Source: Dyadobacter sp. (GTDB taxonomy: Bacteria > Bacteroidota > Bacteroidia > Cytophagales > Spirosomataceae). Taken from it: a stretch of 64,000 nt of DNA. Shown here piece after piece: positions 8,813 to 17,408 of this stretch; positions within the stretch are counted from its first letter, which is position 1; each line of letters begins with the position of its first letter. The position numbers and the translations under genes were made by a program. The stretch covers positions 310,001-374,000 of the forward strand of contig NZ_JAGIAS010000003.1 in the NCBI RefSeq assembly GCF_017744695.1, written 5' to 3'. The notes under the pieces were generated by a model. That model saw nothing but the letters and a program-made list of their open reading frames with translations. It did no database searches and had not been told where the DNA came from.

Positions 8813-9424
8813 TCAATAATAAGAATGCTTGTAGTCTTCTACCGAAGTAAGAATCACTTCATGCGCCTCATCCTTACCGTAAACATTGGTAATCTCGATA
8901 TGCGCCTTCTCGCCCGGCAAGTTTTTATAAGTCAGGAAGTAGTGTTTCAAACGCTCCACGATACCGTCCGGCAGCTCGCTCAGGTCGTTGAACTGGCCGT
9001 AAACTTCGTCACCTTTCAGAACAGCAATGATTTTATCGTCGGCCTCGCCGCCATCGATCAGACGGATACCGCCGATGGGCTTCGCCTCGCACATAATGTT
9101 ACCATGCGAAATGATTTTTTCGCACAATACGATGATATCCAGCGGGTCACCATCGCCCTCGGTCACATCGCGACCAGACCGCTCACGTGCCAGCGCCGCA
9201 ATTTTATCCGCGCAATAAGTTTTGGGAATAAAACCGTACAATGCCGGAACGATGTTCGAGTACTTCTGAGGGCGGTCGATTTTGAGGTAACCGGTGGCCT
9301 TGTCAATTTCGTATTTTACGGTATCGGTAGGAACAATCTCAATAAATGCAGTAACTAATTCGGGTGCCTTGTCACCCATTGGAATTCCGTGCCACGGATG
9401 TGCTTTGTGTACGTTAGCGATCAT
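8813..9424 (-). CDS. ppa: Inorganic diphosphatase (family I)
   Basis: The 203-residue soluble enzyme hydrolyses pyrophosphate to phosphate and pulls biosynthetic reactions forward. The metal-binding signature DGDPLDIIVL is at about residue 97-106. Other family marks are KYEIDKATG, YGFIPKTYC and the acidic GGIRLIDGGEADDKII. It is somewhat longer than the E. coli enzyme, with a short N-terminal extension (HPWHGIPMGDKAPELV) seen in other Bacteroidota sequences. It ends in a strong terminator and begins about 60 nt after the GT2 gene on the same strand. Confidence 0.95.
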   Translation of the reverse strand: MIANVHKAHPWHGIPMGDKAPELVTAFIEIVPTDTVKYEIDKATGYLKIDRPQKYSNIVPALYGFIPKTYCADKIAALARERSGRDVTEGDGDPLDIIVLCEKIISHGNIMCEAKPIGGIRLIDGGEADDKIIAVLKGDEVYGQFNDLSELPDGIVERLKHYFLTYKNLPGEKAHIEITNVYGKDEAHEVILTSVEDYKHSYY

Positions 9425-9484
9425 TAGTTGTGTAATAGGTAATAACTTTAAACTTAAATTTCGTTGAATACTGATCTTGATTTC

Positions 9485-10456
9485 TTACAACCCTGCCTTT
9501 TCAGCAATAGTGTAATCCCCTGTCTTTGAAACAGATTGCTTCACAAACAATTCACCCAAAAATCCTGCGAGAAATAATTGAGAGCCTACCATAATCGCGA
9601 CAAGCGCCAGAAAGAACAGCGGGTTCTCTGTAACATTCCGGTAGGGCAATAAATTGTAAATGTTATATATCTTTTTTCCGATAAGCCATACCGCTATAAG
9701 GCTTCCAAGAAAAAACATAAGGGTTCCCAGACTCCCAAACAAATGCATGGGCCTTCGTCCAAACTTATTCACAAAGGCGATCGAAAGCAAATCCAGGAAG
9801 CCAAAAATGAACCGCTCGAGACCGAATTTTGTGTGACCGTATTTACGCGCACGGTGCTGTACCACCTTCTCCCCGATCTTCGCGAAACCATTCCATTTGG
9901 CGATCACCGGAATGTAGCGGTGCATCTCTCCGTAGATAGTGATATTCTTCACAACCTCCCTGCGGTAAGCTTTCAGACCACAGTTAAAATCGTGCAAATA
10001 AACACCTGAGATACTGCGGGTAGCGGCATTAAACAGCTTTGTAGGGATCGTTTTGGTGATCGGGTCGTAACGCTTTTTCTTCCAGCCCGAGATCAGGTCA
10101 TAGCGGTCGTTGACGATCATGCTGTACAACTCCGGGATTTCGTCCGGACTATCCTGCAAATCGGCATCCATAGTGATCACGACATCACCCTTTGCCGCCT
10201 GAAAGCCTGTTTGCAAGGCAGCTGTTTTGCCATAATTCCGCACAAAACTCATTCCGCGTATATTGGGATTTTCCTGCGAAAGCCGCTGGATCACCTCCCA
10301 GGACCGGTCCTTGCTGCCGTCGTCCATGAAAAGCACCTCGTACGTAAAATGATTTTCGTCCATGACCCTCGCAATCCACTCGCAGAGCTCGGGAAGCGAC
10401 TCTTCTTCATTATAAAGCGGGATAACAACGGAAATCTGGATAGCTTGGTTGGTCAT
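9485..10456 (-). CDS. GT2 glycosyltransferase, polyprenyl-phosphate sugar transferase type
   Basis: I start at ATG 10456 (MTNQAIQISVVIPLYNEEES), which fits the family better than a 14-residue extension. The GT2 catalytic domain covers about 1-220: VVIPLYNEEESLPEL, the first aspartates in MDDGSKDRSW, and the DxD-type MDADLQDSPDEIPEL. Two C-terminal membrane helices (about 235-260 and 275-310) follow, as in GtrB/DPM1-like enzymes that load a sugar onto undecaprenyl phosphate on the cytoplasmic face. The nucleotide-sugar cannot be read. No flippase lies next to it, so its partner glycan genes are elsewhere or in the 25-38 kb cluster. Confidence 0.88.
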   Translation of the reverse strand: MTNQAIQISVVIPLYNEEESLPELCEWIARVMDENHFTYEVLFMDDGSKDRSWEVIQRLSQENPNIRGMSFVRNYGKTAALQTGFQAAKGDVVITMDADLQDSPDEIPELYSMIVNDRYDLISGWKKKRYDPITKTIPTKLFNAATRSISGVYLHDFNCGLKAYRREVVKNITIYGEMHRYIPVIAKWNGFAKIGEKVVQHRARKYGHTKFGLERFIFGFLDLLSIAFVNKFGRRPMHLFGSLGTLMFFLGSLIAVWLIGKKIYNIYNLLPYRNVTENPLFFLALVAIMVGSQLFLAGFLGELFVKQSVSKTGDYTIAEKAGL

Positions 10457-10516
10457 GTACGGTTTCAGTGACAATGCTTTGCCGGTAATTTGCGGCAAAG
10501 TTCGTGTTTTTCCTGA

Positions 10517-11239
10517 TCAAAATTTCAAATAAAAAGCTTTTAGCAATTCCCTGAAACGCGGATCATGGGTAACCCCGTCTGTTTCATAAATGTGCAAATC
10601 AGGTTCAACGTGCACATTATGAGCAAATTCAACTCGCTGAAACAGCATCAGCAAACGAAATGCTTTTTTATCTTCCTGGTGAAACAATGTCAGTTTACGG
10701 GTGAGTTTCCAGCCGGCTTGTTCGGCTTTCTCCGCAAAACGCTCGCCCTCATCCACCGGGAAAAGAATGTTGAATTTCCCCTCCGGTTTTAAAAGTCGTT
10801 CGATGGCAACCAGTAGCTCCTCAAAATCAAGGGATTTGGCATGATGCGCAATATTTTTCTTATCGATCGGCGAAAGCAGGTCCGATTGGAAGAAAGGCGG
10901 ATTGGTAATGATCACATCATACAAATGGTCCGACACAAATTCCTGGACCGCCGAATGGAACAGCGTAATGCGATCGTGAAAAGGGCTTTGCTCCACGTTT
11001 TCTCCGGCCTGGTAAAACGCCTCGGCGTCAATCTCCACCGCGTCGATCATCGCGTACGAGTTGCGCTGCGCCACCATGAGCGACAGCAGGCCCGTTCCGG
11101 CACCGATATCGAGGATGCGGTCGGCATCCTCCACATCAGCCCAGGCGCCCAATACACAGGCGTCGGTACATACTTTCATGGCACACTGATCCTGTCGGAC
11201 AGTGAACTGTTTGAACCGGAAATGGGCGTTACGGGGCAT
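10517..11239 (-). CDS. trmN6: tRNA1(Val) A37 N6-methyltransferase
   Basis: The 240-residue class I SAM methyltransferase adds a methyl group to N6 of A37 in tRNA-Val. SAM-binding motif I is ILDIGAGTGLLSLMVAQR near residue 43-60, the acidic motif II is IDAVEIDAEAF, and the N6-adenine motif is NPPFF at about residue 112. The N-terminal FRFKQFTVRQDQCAMKV is typical of TrmN6/YfiC rather than DNA methylases. It starts 8 nt after the stop codon of rnhA and is probably cotranscribed with it. Confidence 0.9.
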   Translation of the reverse strand: MPRNAHFRFKQFTVRQDQCAMKVCTDACVLGAWADVEDADRILDIGAGTGLLSLMVAQRNSYAMIDAVEIDAEAFYQAGENVEQSPFHDRITLFHSAVQEFVSDHLYDVIITNPPFFQSDLLSPIDKKNIAHHAKSLDFEELLVAIERLLKPEGKFNILFPVDEGERFAEKAEQAGWKLTRKLTLFHQEDKKAFRLLMLFQRVEFAHNVHVEPDLHIYETDGVTHDPRFRELLKAFYLKF

Positions 11240-11247
11240 ATTATGGT

Positions 11248-11880
11248 CTATTTTCTTCCAAAATCAGCCGGATTCTCTCCCCAATATTCCGTCTCCCATT
11301 TCAATATCCTGTTGGGGTAAGTGTTCGTTGCGAGCCAGCGTTCAGCGCGTTGCAACATTTCAAAAAGGGGCTTGTTCCGTGGGGTCAAAACCAACTTGGT
11401 ATTCGCATGCTTCTTTTTAATCCACGCCATCGCCGTTTTGGAATCGGTATAGATGGGCAAATCACTCTCCTTCTTTTGCAAGTAGGCCAAAGCGTGCACG
11501 ATCGCCAGAAACTCGCCGATGTTATTGGTACCGTCTTTAAATGGTCCTTGCAGGAAAATACGGTCGCCTGTGGCGTAATACACGCCCTGGTACTCCATGT
11601 CGCCGGTAGCGGTATTCCACGCCGCATCCACGGCAATGCTGTTCTTAATAGGCCTTCCGACATTCGCAGGGGGCTCCTGAACGGCCGGTTTTGAATCCTT
11701 TTTGGCCACAAACTCCCAGTAATTCCGCTGAATAGCCGCTTCGGCTTCCTGTAAAGAGTCAAAAGACTTGTAGCGCGCGTCCTCGAAGCCCTTAATCTGC
11801 GCTTCGCATTCCTTCCAGTCGGTAAAAACGCCCGTCTTCCGGCCCTGCCACACTACGTAAAACTTGGACTTTTTTGACAC
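11248..11880 (-). CDS. rnhA: Ribonuclease H with viroplasmin-type N-terminal domain
   Basis: The 210-residue enzyme cuts RNA in RNA-DNA hybrids. The N-terminal ~50 residues (KFYVVWQGRKTGVFTDWKEC) form the viroplasmin/hybrid-binding domain. The RNase H fold covers about 75-210 and shows its acidic residues in AVDAAWN, GTNNIGEFLAIVHAL, IYTDSKTAMAW and the final ENPADF. The usual D-G-A/S of the first strand is D-A-A here. It precedes trmN6 by 8 nt, and is separated from pepT upstream by a repeat-rich 148-nt spacer. Confidence 0.93.
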   Translation of the reverse strand: MSKKSKFYVVWQGRKTGVFTDWKECEAQIKGFEDARYKSFDSLQEAEAAIQRNYWEFVAKKDSKPAVQEPPANVGRPIKNSIAVDAAWNTATGDMEYQGVYYATGDRIFLQGPFKDGTNNIGEFLAIVHALAYLQKKESDLPIYTDSKTAMAWIKKKHANTKLVLTPRNKPLFEMLQRAERWLATNTYPNRILKWETEYWGENPADFGRK

Positions 11881-11916
11881 GAATGTAATGTTCGATTTTA
11901 TTAACTACTATGTTTT

Positions 11917-12030
11917 GTCAGGTGTAGTCAGGAGGTCATTTGTAGTCAATAGAGCAGGCAAGCTTACGACAATAATTGACTACGCCTGACAATAACTGAC
12001 CATACTTGACTATACTGACCACACCTGACT
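11917..12030. repeat. Inverted array of ~10-bp GTAGTCAGGT words at the pepT 3' end
   Basis: Six TGAC cores (11977, 11987, 11997, 12007, 12016, 12026) with 9-10-bp spacing face four GTCA cores (11917, 11927, 11935, 11945). Two nested stems result: GTAGTCAAT/ATTGACTAC (11942-11950 with 11975-11983) is perfect, and the outer pair (11917-11932 with about 12014-12029) has one mismatch. The pepT stop codon TAG (12029-12031, minus strand) is part of the outermost word. A related direct array lies at 16429. I read it as a transcribed 3' hairpin. Confidence 0.75.
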
Positions 12031-13261
12031 ATTTTTCCGCCCAGACGCCCACCAAATTGACGATTACCTCTACCGCCTTTTCCATATCCTGCACCGACAC
12101 CCATTCCAGTTTGGAATGAAAAGCGTGTTCACCGGCGAAAATATTCGGACACGGCAGGCCCATGAACGAAAGCCGCGAGCCATCGGTACCGCCTCGGATA
12201 CTGCGCTGGATTGGGTTCAAGCCCACCCGTTCCATGGCTTTCAATGCGTTTTGGATAACTTCCGGGTGCTGATCGAGTACCTCTTTCATGTTCCGGTATT
12301 GCTCGTGCACTTTGAACTCGGCGGAAGAATTGGGATAGTCTTTCAAAACCTCTTCCATAATGCTTTTCAGTAATGCCTCCTTTTCGTGCAGGCCTGCGAC
12401 GGTAAAATCACGGATGATAAAGCTCAGAGCGGCCTTTTCCTGAATGCCTTCCATCTGCACCGGATGGATAAAACCCTCTTTATCCTGCGTGGTTTCGGGC
12501 GAAAGCTTATCCTTCGGCAGCCGCGCGAGTATTTCGGCAGCGATTTTCAGTGCATTTTCCAGCTTCCCGATGGCGTATCCGGGATGCGTGCTCACACCGT
12601 GAATGGTAATCCTGACACCGTCCGCTGAAAACGTCTCGTCTTCCAGCGTACCGATCGCCTCGCCGTCGACAGTGTAACCGAAATCAGCACCCAGTTTCTG
12701 TAAATCGACTTTTTCCGTACCTCTCCCTACTTCTTCGTCCGGCGTGAAAAGGATTTTGATATCGCCATGTTTAATCTGCGGATTAGCCAACAAATATTCA
12801 GCTGCGGCCATGATTTCGGCAACGCCGGCCTTGTTATCGGCTCCCAGCAGCGTGGTGCCGCTGGCAGTAACAATATCATTTCCAATCTGCTGATCGAGAT
12901 CGTGCAGCTCCCCTATTCGCAAAACTTGCGAATGATCGTCCGGCAGGATAATATCCGAACCGTCCCAGTTCCTGTGAACGATCGGCTTTACATTTTCTCC
13001 CGTAACGTCCGGCGAAGTATCTACGTGTGAACAAAAACAAATTACGGGAATATCTTCTCTGTCGGAATTCGATGGGATCGTCGCGTACACATACCCGTGC
13101 TCATCCACGTGCGCATCCGCCACGCCCAGCGCGCGAAGCTCCTCGGCGAGCAAGTTGCTCAGGTTACGCTGCTTGGCAGTACTGGGAAAGGTCTCCGAGT
13201 TAGGGTCTGACTGCGTGTCGATTTGCACGTAACGCAGGAATCGTTCGAGAACAGAGCTCAT
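12029..13261 (-). CDS. pepT: Peptidase T (tripeptide aminopeptidase)
   Basis: The 410-residue M20-family zinc enzyme removes the N-terminal residue from tripeptides in the cytoplasm. The metal and catalytic residues are visible: FCSHVDTSPD (first zinc histidine and catalytic aspartate), LLGADNKAGVAEIM (bridging aspartate) and FTPDEEVGRGTEKV (catalytic glutamates). The dimerisation insert (TIHGVSTHPGYAIGKLENAL) and the terminal SIRGGTDGSRLSFMGLPCP and FAGEHAFHSKLEW blocks are intact. It starts 30 nt after the pyrophosphohydrolase gene on the same strand. Its stop codon is embedded in the repeat array downstream. Confidence 0.96.
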   Translation of the reverse strand: MSSVLERFLRYVQIDTQSDPNSETFPSTAKQRNLSNLLAEELRALGVADAHVDEHGYVYATIPSNSDREDIPVICFCSHVDTSPDVTGENVKPIVHRNWDGSDIILPDDHSQVLRIGELHDLDQQIGNDIVTASGTTLLGADNKAGVAEIMAAAEYLLANPQIKHGDIKILFTPDEEVGRGTEKVDLQKLGADFGYTVDGEAIGTLEDETFSADGVRITIHGVSTHPGYAIGKLENALKIAAEILARLPKDKLSPETTQDKEGFIHPVQMEGIQEKAALSFIIRDFTVAGLHEKEALLKSIMEEVLKDYPNSSAEFKVHEQYRNMKEVLDQHPEVIQNALKAMERVGLNPIQRSIRGGTDGSRLSFMGLPCPNIFAGEHAFHSKLEWVSVQDMEKAVEVIVNLVGVWAEK

Positions 13262-13291
13262 AATGAGTCAGGTGAAATCCAAAAATATAAA

Positions 13292-13756
13292 TTAACCGAT
13301 AATCGACGCCAGGTCGGCAGGAGAGTAATTGATATTTTTCAGGGTTTTGTCGTCTGCGGTACGGTAAACCAGGTATTTGCCATTATCCTCCTTGAAATAA
13401 CATTCGGTGCCTTTTGCCTGGTAATGCGCCACGGTTGCTTCGGCTTCTTCCACCGAATTGCACGCTTTCGACATATTGGAGCGCTGTACCTCATCGAATA
13501 AAGTGCGGAACTTCTCACCCAGACCAAATTCCAGCACGGCGCCGGACAATACATATTGCAAGTCGCAAAGCGCGTCGGCCACTTCTACAATGTCCTTTTC
13601 AAGAATCGCAACTTCCAGCTCCTTCAACTCTTCGGCCAGCAATGCCACGCGCAGGCGGCTTCTTTCTTCAGAGGGGATCGTCGGTGTTTCCAGGATCGGA
13701 TGTTTAAAAGTTCTGTGAAAATCCGCGACTTGATTAAGGCTATCCAGTTGTTGCAT
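13292..13756 (-). CDS. MazG-like all-alpha NTP pyrophosphohydrolase
   Basis: The 154-residue protein carries the metal-binding helices of the all-alpha NTP pyrophosphatase superfamily: LLAEELKELEVAI (ExxE pair, about residue 40-50) and EVADALCDLQYVL (ExxD pair, about 58-70). Members hydrolyse non-canonical or surplus nucleoside triphosphates to monophosphates. The ~50 C-terminal residues (CYFKEDNGKYLVYRTADDK) form a small extra domain, seen in a Bacteroidota subgroup close to phosphoribosyl-ATP pyrophosphohydrolase-like proteins. It lies directly upstream of pepT. The substrate is unknown. Confidence 0.82.
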   Translation of the reverse strand: MQQLDSLNQVADFHRTFKHPILETPTIPSEERSRLRVALLAEELKELEVAILEKDIVEVADALCDLQYVLSGAVLEFGLGEKFRTLFDEVQRSNMSKACNSVEEAEATVAHYQAKGTECYFKEDNGKYLVYRTADDKTLKNINYSPADLASIIG

Positions 13757-13812
13757 TGTTATATGGTTTTAAAAATTTGTCTTGACATAAAAGACGACGC
13801 TCAGCACGCCAC

Positions 13813-14382
13813 TTACATCGAAAGGTTGGTTTTGAACAATTTAATGGAAATGGCCAGCAGGATAATACCGAAAACCTTCCGGAGAATATCCGTACCGCCC
13901 TGCCCGAGCTTCCGTTCCAGCCAGTTCGACGATTTTAACACGAGGTAAATGAAAAAGAGGTTCAGCACAATACCCACCAGAATATTCTGAATCTGGTAGG
14001 TCGAACGAAGCGACAGCAACGTCGTCATGGTAGCTGCCCCGGCGATCATCGGGAATGCGATGGGGACAATGGATGCCACGCCCACGTCGATATTGCCGTG
14101 TTTGAAAATATCTCGCCCCAGGATCATTTCCAGCCCGAGCAGGAACAGGATAATGGCCCCGGCGATGGCGAACGATGCGATATCGACCCCAAACAAGCTT
14201 AGCAACCTTTCTCCCAAAAACAGGAATATCACCATGATCGCACCGGCCACGATGGTCGTTTTCTCAGACTCGATCTTGCCGAGCTTCCGCCGGAAATCAA
14301 CGATAATCGGCAATGAACCAAGCACATCGATCACCGAAAAAAGGATCAGCGTGACGGAAATAATTTCCTTGAAATTGAACAT
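13813..14382 (-). CDS. MarC-family integral membrane protein
   Basis: I start at ATG 14382 (MFNFKEIISVTLILFSVIDV); the in-frame upstream codons look untranslated. The ~190-residue protein has six predicted membrane helices. Family marks are DVLGSLPIIVDFRRK near the N-terminus and VASIVPIAFPMIAGAATMTT in the middle. MarC proteins were once linked to multiple antibiotic resistance, but that link did not hold and the transported substrate is unknown. The gene stands alone, with about 60-95 nt spacers on both sides. Confidence 0.88.
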   Translation of the reverse strand: MFNFKEIISVTLILFSVIDVLGSLPIIVDFRRKLGKIESEKTTIVAGAIMVIFLFLGERLLSLFGVDIASFAIAGAIILFLLGLEMILGRDIFKHGNIDVGVASIVPIAFPMIAGAATMTTLLSLRSTYQIQNILVGIVLNLFFIYLVLKSSNWLERKLGQGGTDILRKVFGIILLAISIKLFKTNLSM

Positions 14383-14477
14383 GGGCTTACACTTTGGGGC
14401 GTTTTGATCCCGCAAAGTTGCTCAAAACCGACTGCTTACACAACCTCTAAAACCGATGATCGTGAAAATAACGGCGG

Positions 14478-15191
14478 TTACGAAGCACTTCCCGGCAGGA
14501 AGTTCAGGAATGTATTAAACTGCTTTTTATACTTCTCCTCGTCGATTTTGTAAAAGTATGCACCCTTTTTGGAATAGCCCTTCTGCTTTTCATCCAGTTT
14601 GATCAACAAATTGGTAGACAATAATTTACGGCTAAAATTCCGCTTATCGAGCTCTGTCCCGAAAATCGCCTCATACAATTTCTGCAACTGCGGGATTGTG
14701 AATTTTTCCGGTAGCAATTCAAAGCCGATCGGGTGCTGCGAGGCCTTGTAACGCAAATGCTGGATCGCCATATCGACCATCATACCATGGTCAAAAAGCA
14801 GTTTGGGCAGTTCCTGCATCGAGAACCATTGTGCTTCGTAATTTTTGGAAATCTTGTGGTCGTAATCTTCCACATTGATCAATGCGAAATAGGCCACCGA
14901 CACCGTACGCTCAACCGGATCGCGGTGAGGGCTTCCGAAAGTGTATAGTTGTTCGAGGTAAATGTCTGTCAGATTGGTAAGCTCAAAAAGAATGCGGGAC
15001 GAGGCGCCTTCGAGGCTTTCGTCGGGCTGTACCCAACCGCCCATCAGCGACCAGGTATGATGCTCATCTTCAATGCCCCTTTTGACCAGCAGCAGTTTCA
15101 GCTCTTCGCCGTCAAAACCAAAAATAATCGAATCCAGCGCGACCAGACATTTGGTCTGGGCCTGGTATTGCTTTAAAATATCTAATCGCAC
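14478..15191 (-). CDS. Nudix-domain protein with C-terminal winged helix (NrtR-like)
   Basis: The 237-residue protein has an N-terminal Nudix domain (about 10-145) and a winged-helix segment (about 150-230: LPEKFTIPQLQKLYEAIFG, RNFSRKLLSTNLLIK), the layout of NrtR-type transcription regulators. The Nudix box reads GGWVQPDESLEGASSRILFE: the RE pair is RI and the following EE pair is EL, so catalytic metal binding is probably lost. I infer a repressor that senses a nucleotide or sugar-phosphate-like ligand. No obvious target operon lies beside it; the neighbours are marC and a class V aminotransferase. Confidence 0.85.
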   Translation of the reverse strand: MRLDILKQYQAQTKCLVALDSIIFGFDGEELKLLLVKRGIEDEHHTWSLMGGWVQPDESLEGASSRILFELTNLTDIYLEQLYTFGSPHRDPVERTVSVAYFALINVEDYDHKISKNYEAQWFSMQELPKLLFDHGMMVDMAIQHLRYKASQHPIGFELLPEKFTIPQLQKLYEAIFGTELDKRNFSRKLLSTNLLIKLDEKQKGYSKKGAYFYKIDEEKYKKQFNTFLNFLPGSAS

Positions 15192-15264
15192 AATCTAGAA
15201 ATCCGCGGGTGAGTAGATTTGTTTTTAGTTATAAATACAAGGAAGGCCATTTACTACTCATTTG

Positions 15265-16323
15265 TCAATTGAGGGCCATTTTCACCAAAAAAGCCTTCAA
15301 TATCGCTATTTCCTCATCGCTTATTGCTGGGAAGTTGGCAATGCGGAAACTGGTGTCCTTCTCTTTGCCATAGCCGTTGCCGAGCGTAATACCTTCTTTT
15401 TGCGCCGCGTTTTTGAGGAATGCAATGCGTTCTTTTTCCGCGCGGACGGCGATGACCGTATCCGACCGGACCGCCGTATTTTCCACCACGAGCTCATACC
15501 CGTTTTCCAGCAGGAACGCGTACCAGTCGTGCGCCCGAGCGCGTGTCTGCGCGTCCACCTCCTCGATCGCCGGAACCTGTTGCATTACTTTTCCAAGCAG
15601 GTAAATGCCGAGAATATTCGGTGTAAAAGGGGTTTGAAATTTCAGAAAATTGTCGCGAATGAACAACAGGCTGTTGTAATGCTTCCGCTCGCCCACCTGT
15701 ATCGCGCGCTCGATGGCTTTGGGCGAAACGATCATCACTGCCAGGCCCGCAGGCAGGCCAAAGCATTTCTGTACCGAAGCATACCAGATATCGGCATTCT
15801 CCCAGGGCAAAATCACGCCCGCCATCGCCGATGTCGCATCTACCGCAATAAGGTTATCAACCTTTTTACGAATATCGAGCAGGAAGCCTTCCGGGATTTT
15901 GGTACCGTTCGAGGTCTCATTATAAGTTACACAGATCAGCTCATTGCGGGAGAACACGGCCGATCGGTCCATCAGCAGCGTTTCGTTCAATCCGAAAGCC
16001 GCGTCGGTGGCACGGTGCGAGATGCGGTGGGTATATTCCATCCATTTCTCTCCGAATGCGCCGTTGTAAATATGCAGGCTCGAATCGATCAGCAGCGACT
16101 GGGCGATGATTTCCCAGCATTCCGTCGCCGACGATACGAAATAGACCTCATAACCGGCAGGAACATCCAGTTTCGCTTTCAGATCGGCGATCGTCTGTTC
16201 CAGCAAGTCCATAAAGCCTTTGCTACGGTGGTTGGAACTGATCAGTCCGCTAGCGAAAGCCTCCGAAATATATTGTTCGACCTGCGGATAAACCTTGCTA
16301 GGCCCTGGGTAAAACGTGATCAT
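15265..16323 (-). CDS. Class V PLP-dependent aminotransferase (SerC-like)
   Basis: The 352-residue PLP enzyme starts MITFYPGPSKVYPQVEQYI. It has the substrate-facing SSNHRSKGFMDLLEQ, the glycine/serine-rich cofactor region (FVSSATECWEII), the aspartate that contacts the PLP ring (LIAVDATSAMAG) and the Schiff-base lysine in WYASVQKCFGLPAG. The overall pattern is closest to phosphoserine aminotransferase, but several SerC positions differ, so alanine-glyoxylate or another class V activity is possible. It follows dapA on the same strand, separated by a hairpin terminator. Confidence 0.8.
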   Translation of the reverse strand: MITFYPGPSKVYPQVEQYISEAFASGLISSNHRSKGFMDLLEQTIADLKAKLDVPAGYEVYFVSSATECWEIIAQSLLIDSSLHIYNGAFGEKWMEYTHRISHRATDAAFGLNETLLMDRSAVFSRNELICVTYNETSNGTKIPEGFLLDIRKKVDNLIAVDATSAMAGVILPWENADIWYASVQKCFGLPAGLAVMIVSPKAIERAIQVGERKHYNSLLFIRDNFLKFQTPFTPNILGIYLLGKVMQQVPAIEEVDAQTRARAHDWYAFLLENGYELVVENTAVRSDTVIAVRAEKERIAFLKNAAQKEGITLGNGYGKEKDTSFRIANFPAISDEEIAILKAFLVKMALN

Positions 16324-16351
16324 AGCATTTCGTTTTTGATTTAAAACAAAA

Positions 16352-16388
16352 CATCACAGGCCGGAATTAAATCCCCAAACCTGTGATG
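16352..16388 (-). terminator. Intrinsic terminator downstream of dapA
   Basis: A 9-bp perfect stem CATCACAGG (16352-16360) pairs with CCTGTGATG (16380-16388) over a 19-nt loop. On the minus strand it is followed by TTTTGTTTT. It separates dapA from the aminotransferase gene. Confidence 0.65.
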
Positions 16389-16428
16389 CCTGAAATATAA
16401 TTTTGAAGTCCGAATGTCAATTAAAAAA

Positions 16429-16478
16429 CCTGACTACTCCTGACTACACCTGACCATTCGTGACTACTCCTGACTCAT
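16429..16478. repeat. Five tandem 10-bp CCTGACTACT-type repeats after dapA
   Basis: Exact 10-bp periodicity: CCTGACTACT, CCTGACTACA, CCTGACCATT, CGTGACTACT, CCTGACTCAT. The array lies 6 nt past the dapA stop codon and shares its core word with the array behind pepT at 11917-12030. No inverted half is present here. Confidence 0.85.
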
Positions 16479-16484
16479 TTTGAA

Positions 16485-17375
16485 TCACATAAATCCCTCG
16501 CGGATCATCGCTTTTTCGAGCTTCTCGCCCAGCTCTTTCGAGGCTTTAAGCAATGGCAAACGTACGTCCGAGCTGCAAATACCTTTGATTTCCAAGCATT
16601 TCTTGATTCCTACCGGATTCGACTCGATGTACAGCAACGTATCAAATTCCAGGAACGCAAGCTGCAATTTCGCGGCGTCTTTGAAACGGCCTTCCAATGC
16701 AGCCCAGGTAAGATCATGGAATTCTTTCGGGAATGCATTGGCAATCACTGAAATAACACCGTGCCAACCTACGCTTACCATGGTAGTGACCAGATTATCA
16801 TCACCCGAAAGCAGCAAAAAGTCGTCGGGTACGCGTGCAGCGAGTTCCATGCTTTGCTCGATGCTGCCACCTGCGTCCTTGATACCAATGATATTCGGAT
16901 GCGCAGCGAGCTTCACGATCGTATCCGCCTTCATATTGATTACCGTACGACCAGGTACATTGTACAAGAGGACCGGAACCGGTGAAGCGTCCGCGATAGC
17001 AGTGAAATGCGCGATAATGCCTTCCTGTGTTGGTTTATTGTAGTAAGGGCACACCGACAGGATCGCATCCACACCCGTGAAGTCGGTTTCCTTAATCGTA
17101 TTCAGTACTTCCTGGGTATTATTGCTTCCGATGCCGTAGACGATCGGCAGCTTCTTGTAGTTGTTCTTTATTGTAAATGCCAGGATATCACGCTTTTCCT
17201 TGGAACTAACAGTCGGCGACTCGCCAGTTGTTCCTTGTACTACGAGGTAGTCCGTACCACCTTCCGTCACCAGGTCGATCAGTCTTTTCAGACCCGGATA
17301 ATCAATCTCATTCTGTTCATCAAAAGGTGTGATCAGCGCGGCCCCTACCCCTTTGAAACGTTGGTCCAATGGCAT
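16485..17375 (-). CDS. dapA: 4-hydroxy-tetrahydrodipicolinate synthase
   Basis: The 296-residue TIM-barrel enzyme condenses pyruvate with aspartate semialdehyde in the lysine/diaminopimelate pathway. Visible marks are GVGAALITPFDEQNEIDY at the N-terminus, VVQGTTGESPTVS (substrate threonines), the catalytic tyrosine in PVLLYNVPGRTVINM and the Schiff-base lysine in NIIGIKDAGGSIEQ. Length is standard. A TAACTTTG -7 element sits about 28 nt before the inferred leader start, so it has its own promoter after ligA. The pathway enzyme dapF lies at 45249. Confidence 0.97.
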   Translation of the reverse strand: MPLDQRFKGVGAALITPFDEQNEIDYPGLKRLIDLVTEGGTDYLVVQGTTGESPTVSSKEKRDILAFTIKNNYKKLPIVYGIGSNNTQEVLNTIKETDFTGVDAILSVCPYYNKPTQEGIIAHFTAIADASPVPVLLYNVPGRTVINMKADTIVKLAAHPNIIGIKDAGGSIEQSMELAARVPDDFLLLSGDDNLVTTMVSVGWHGVISVIANAFPKEFHDLTWAALEGRFKDAAKLQLAFLEFDTLLYIESNPVGIKKCLEIKGICSSDVRLPLLKASKELGEKLEKAMIREGFM

Positions 17376-17408
17376 TATTTACTTATATAATTGTTAGATT
17401 TTAAAACA

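Noticed and set aside
15262..16344. Plus-strand frame of 360 codons over the aminotransferase gene
   Set aside because: The minus strand shows the PLP lysine and SerC-like motifs; the plus frame is a shadow.
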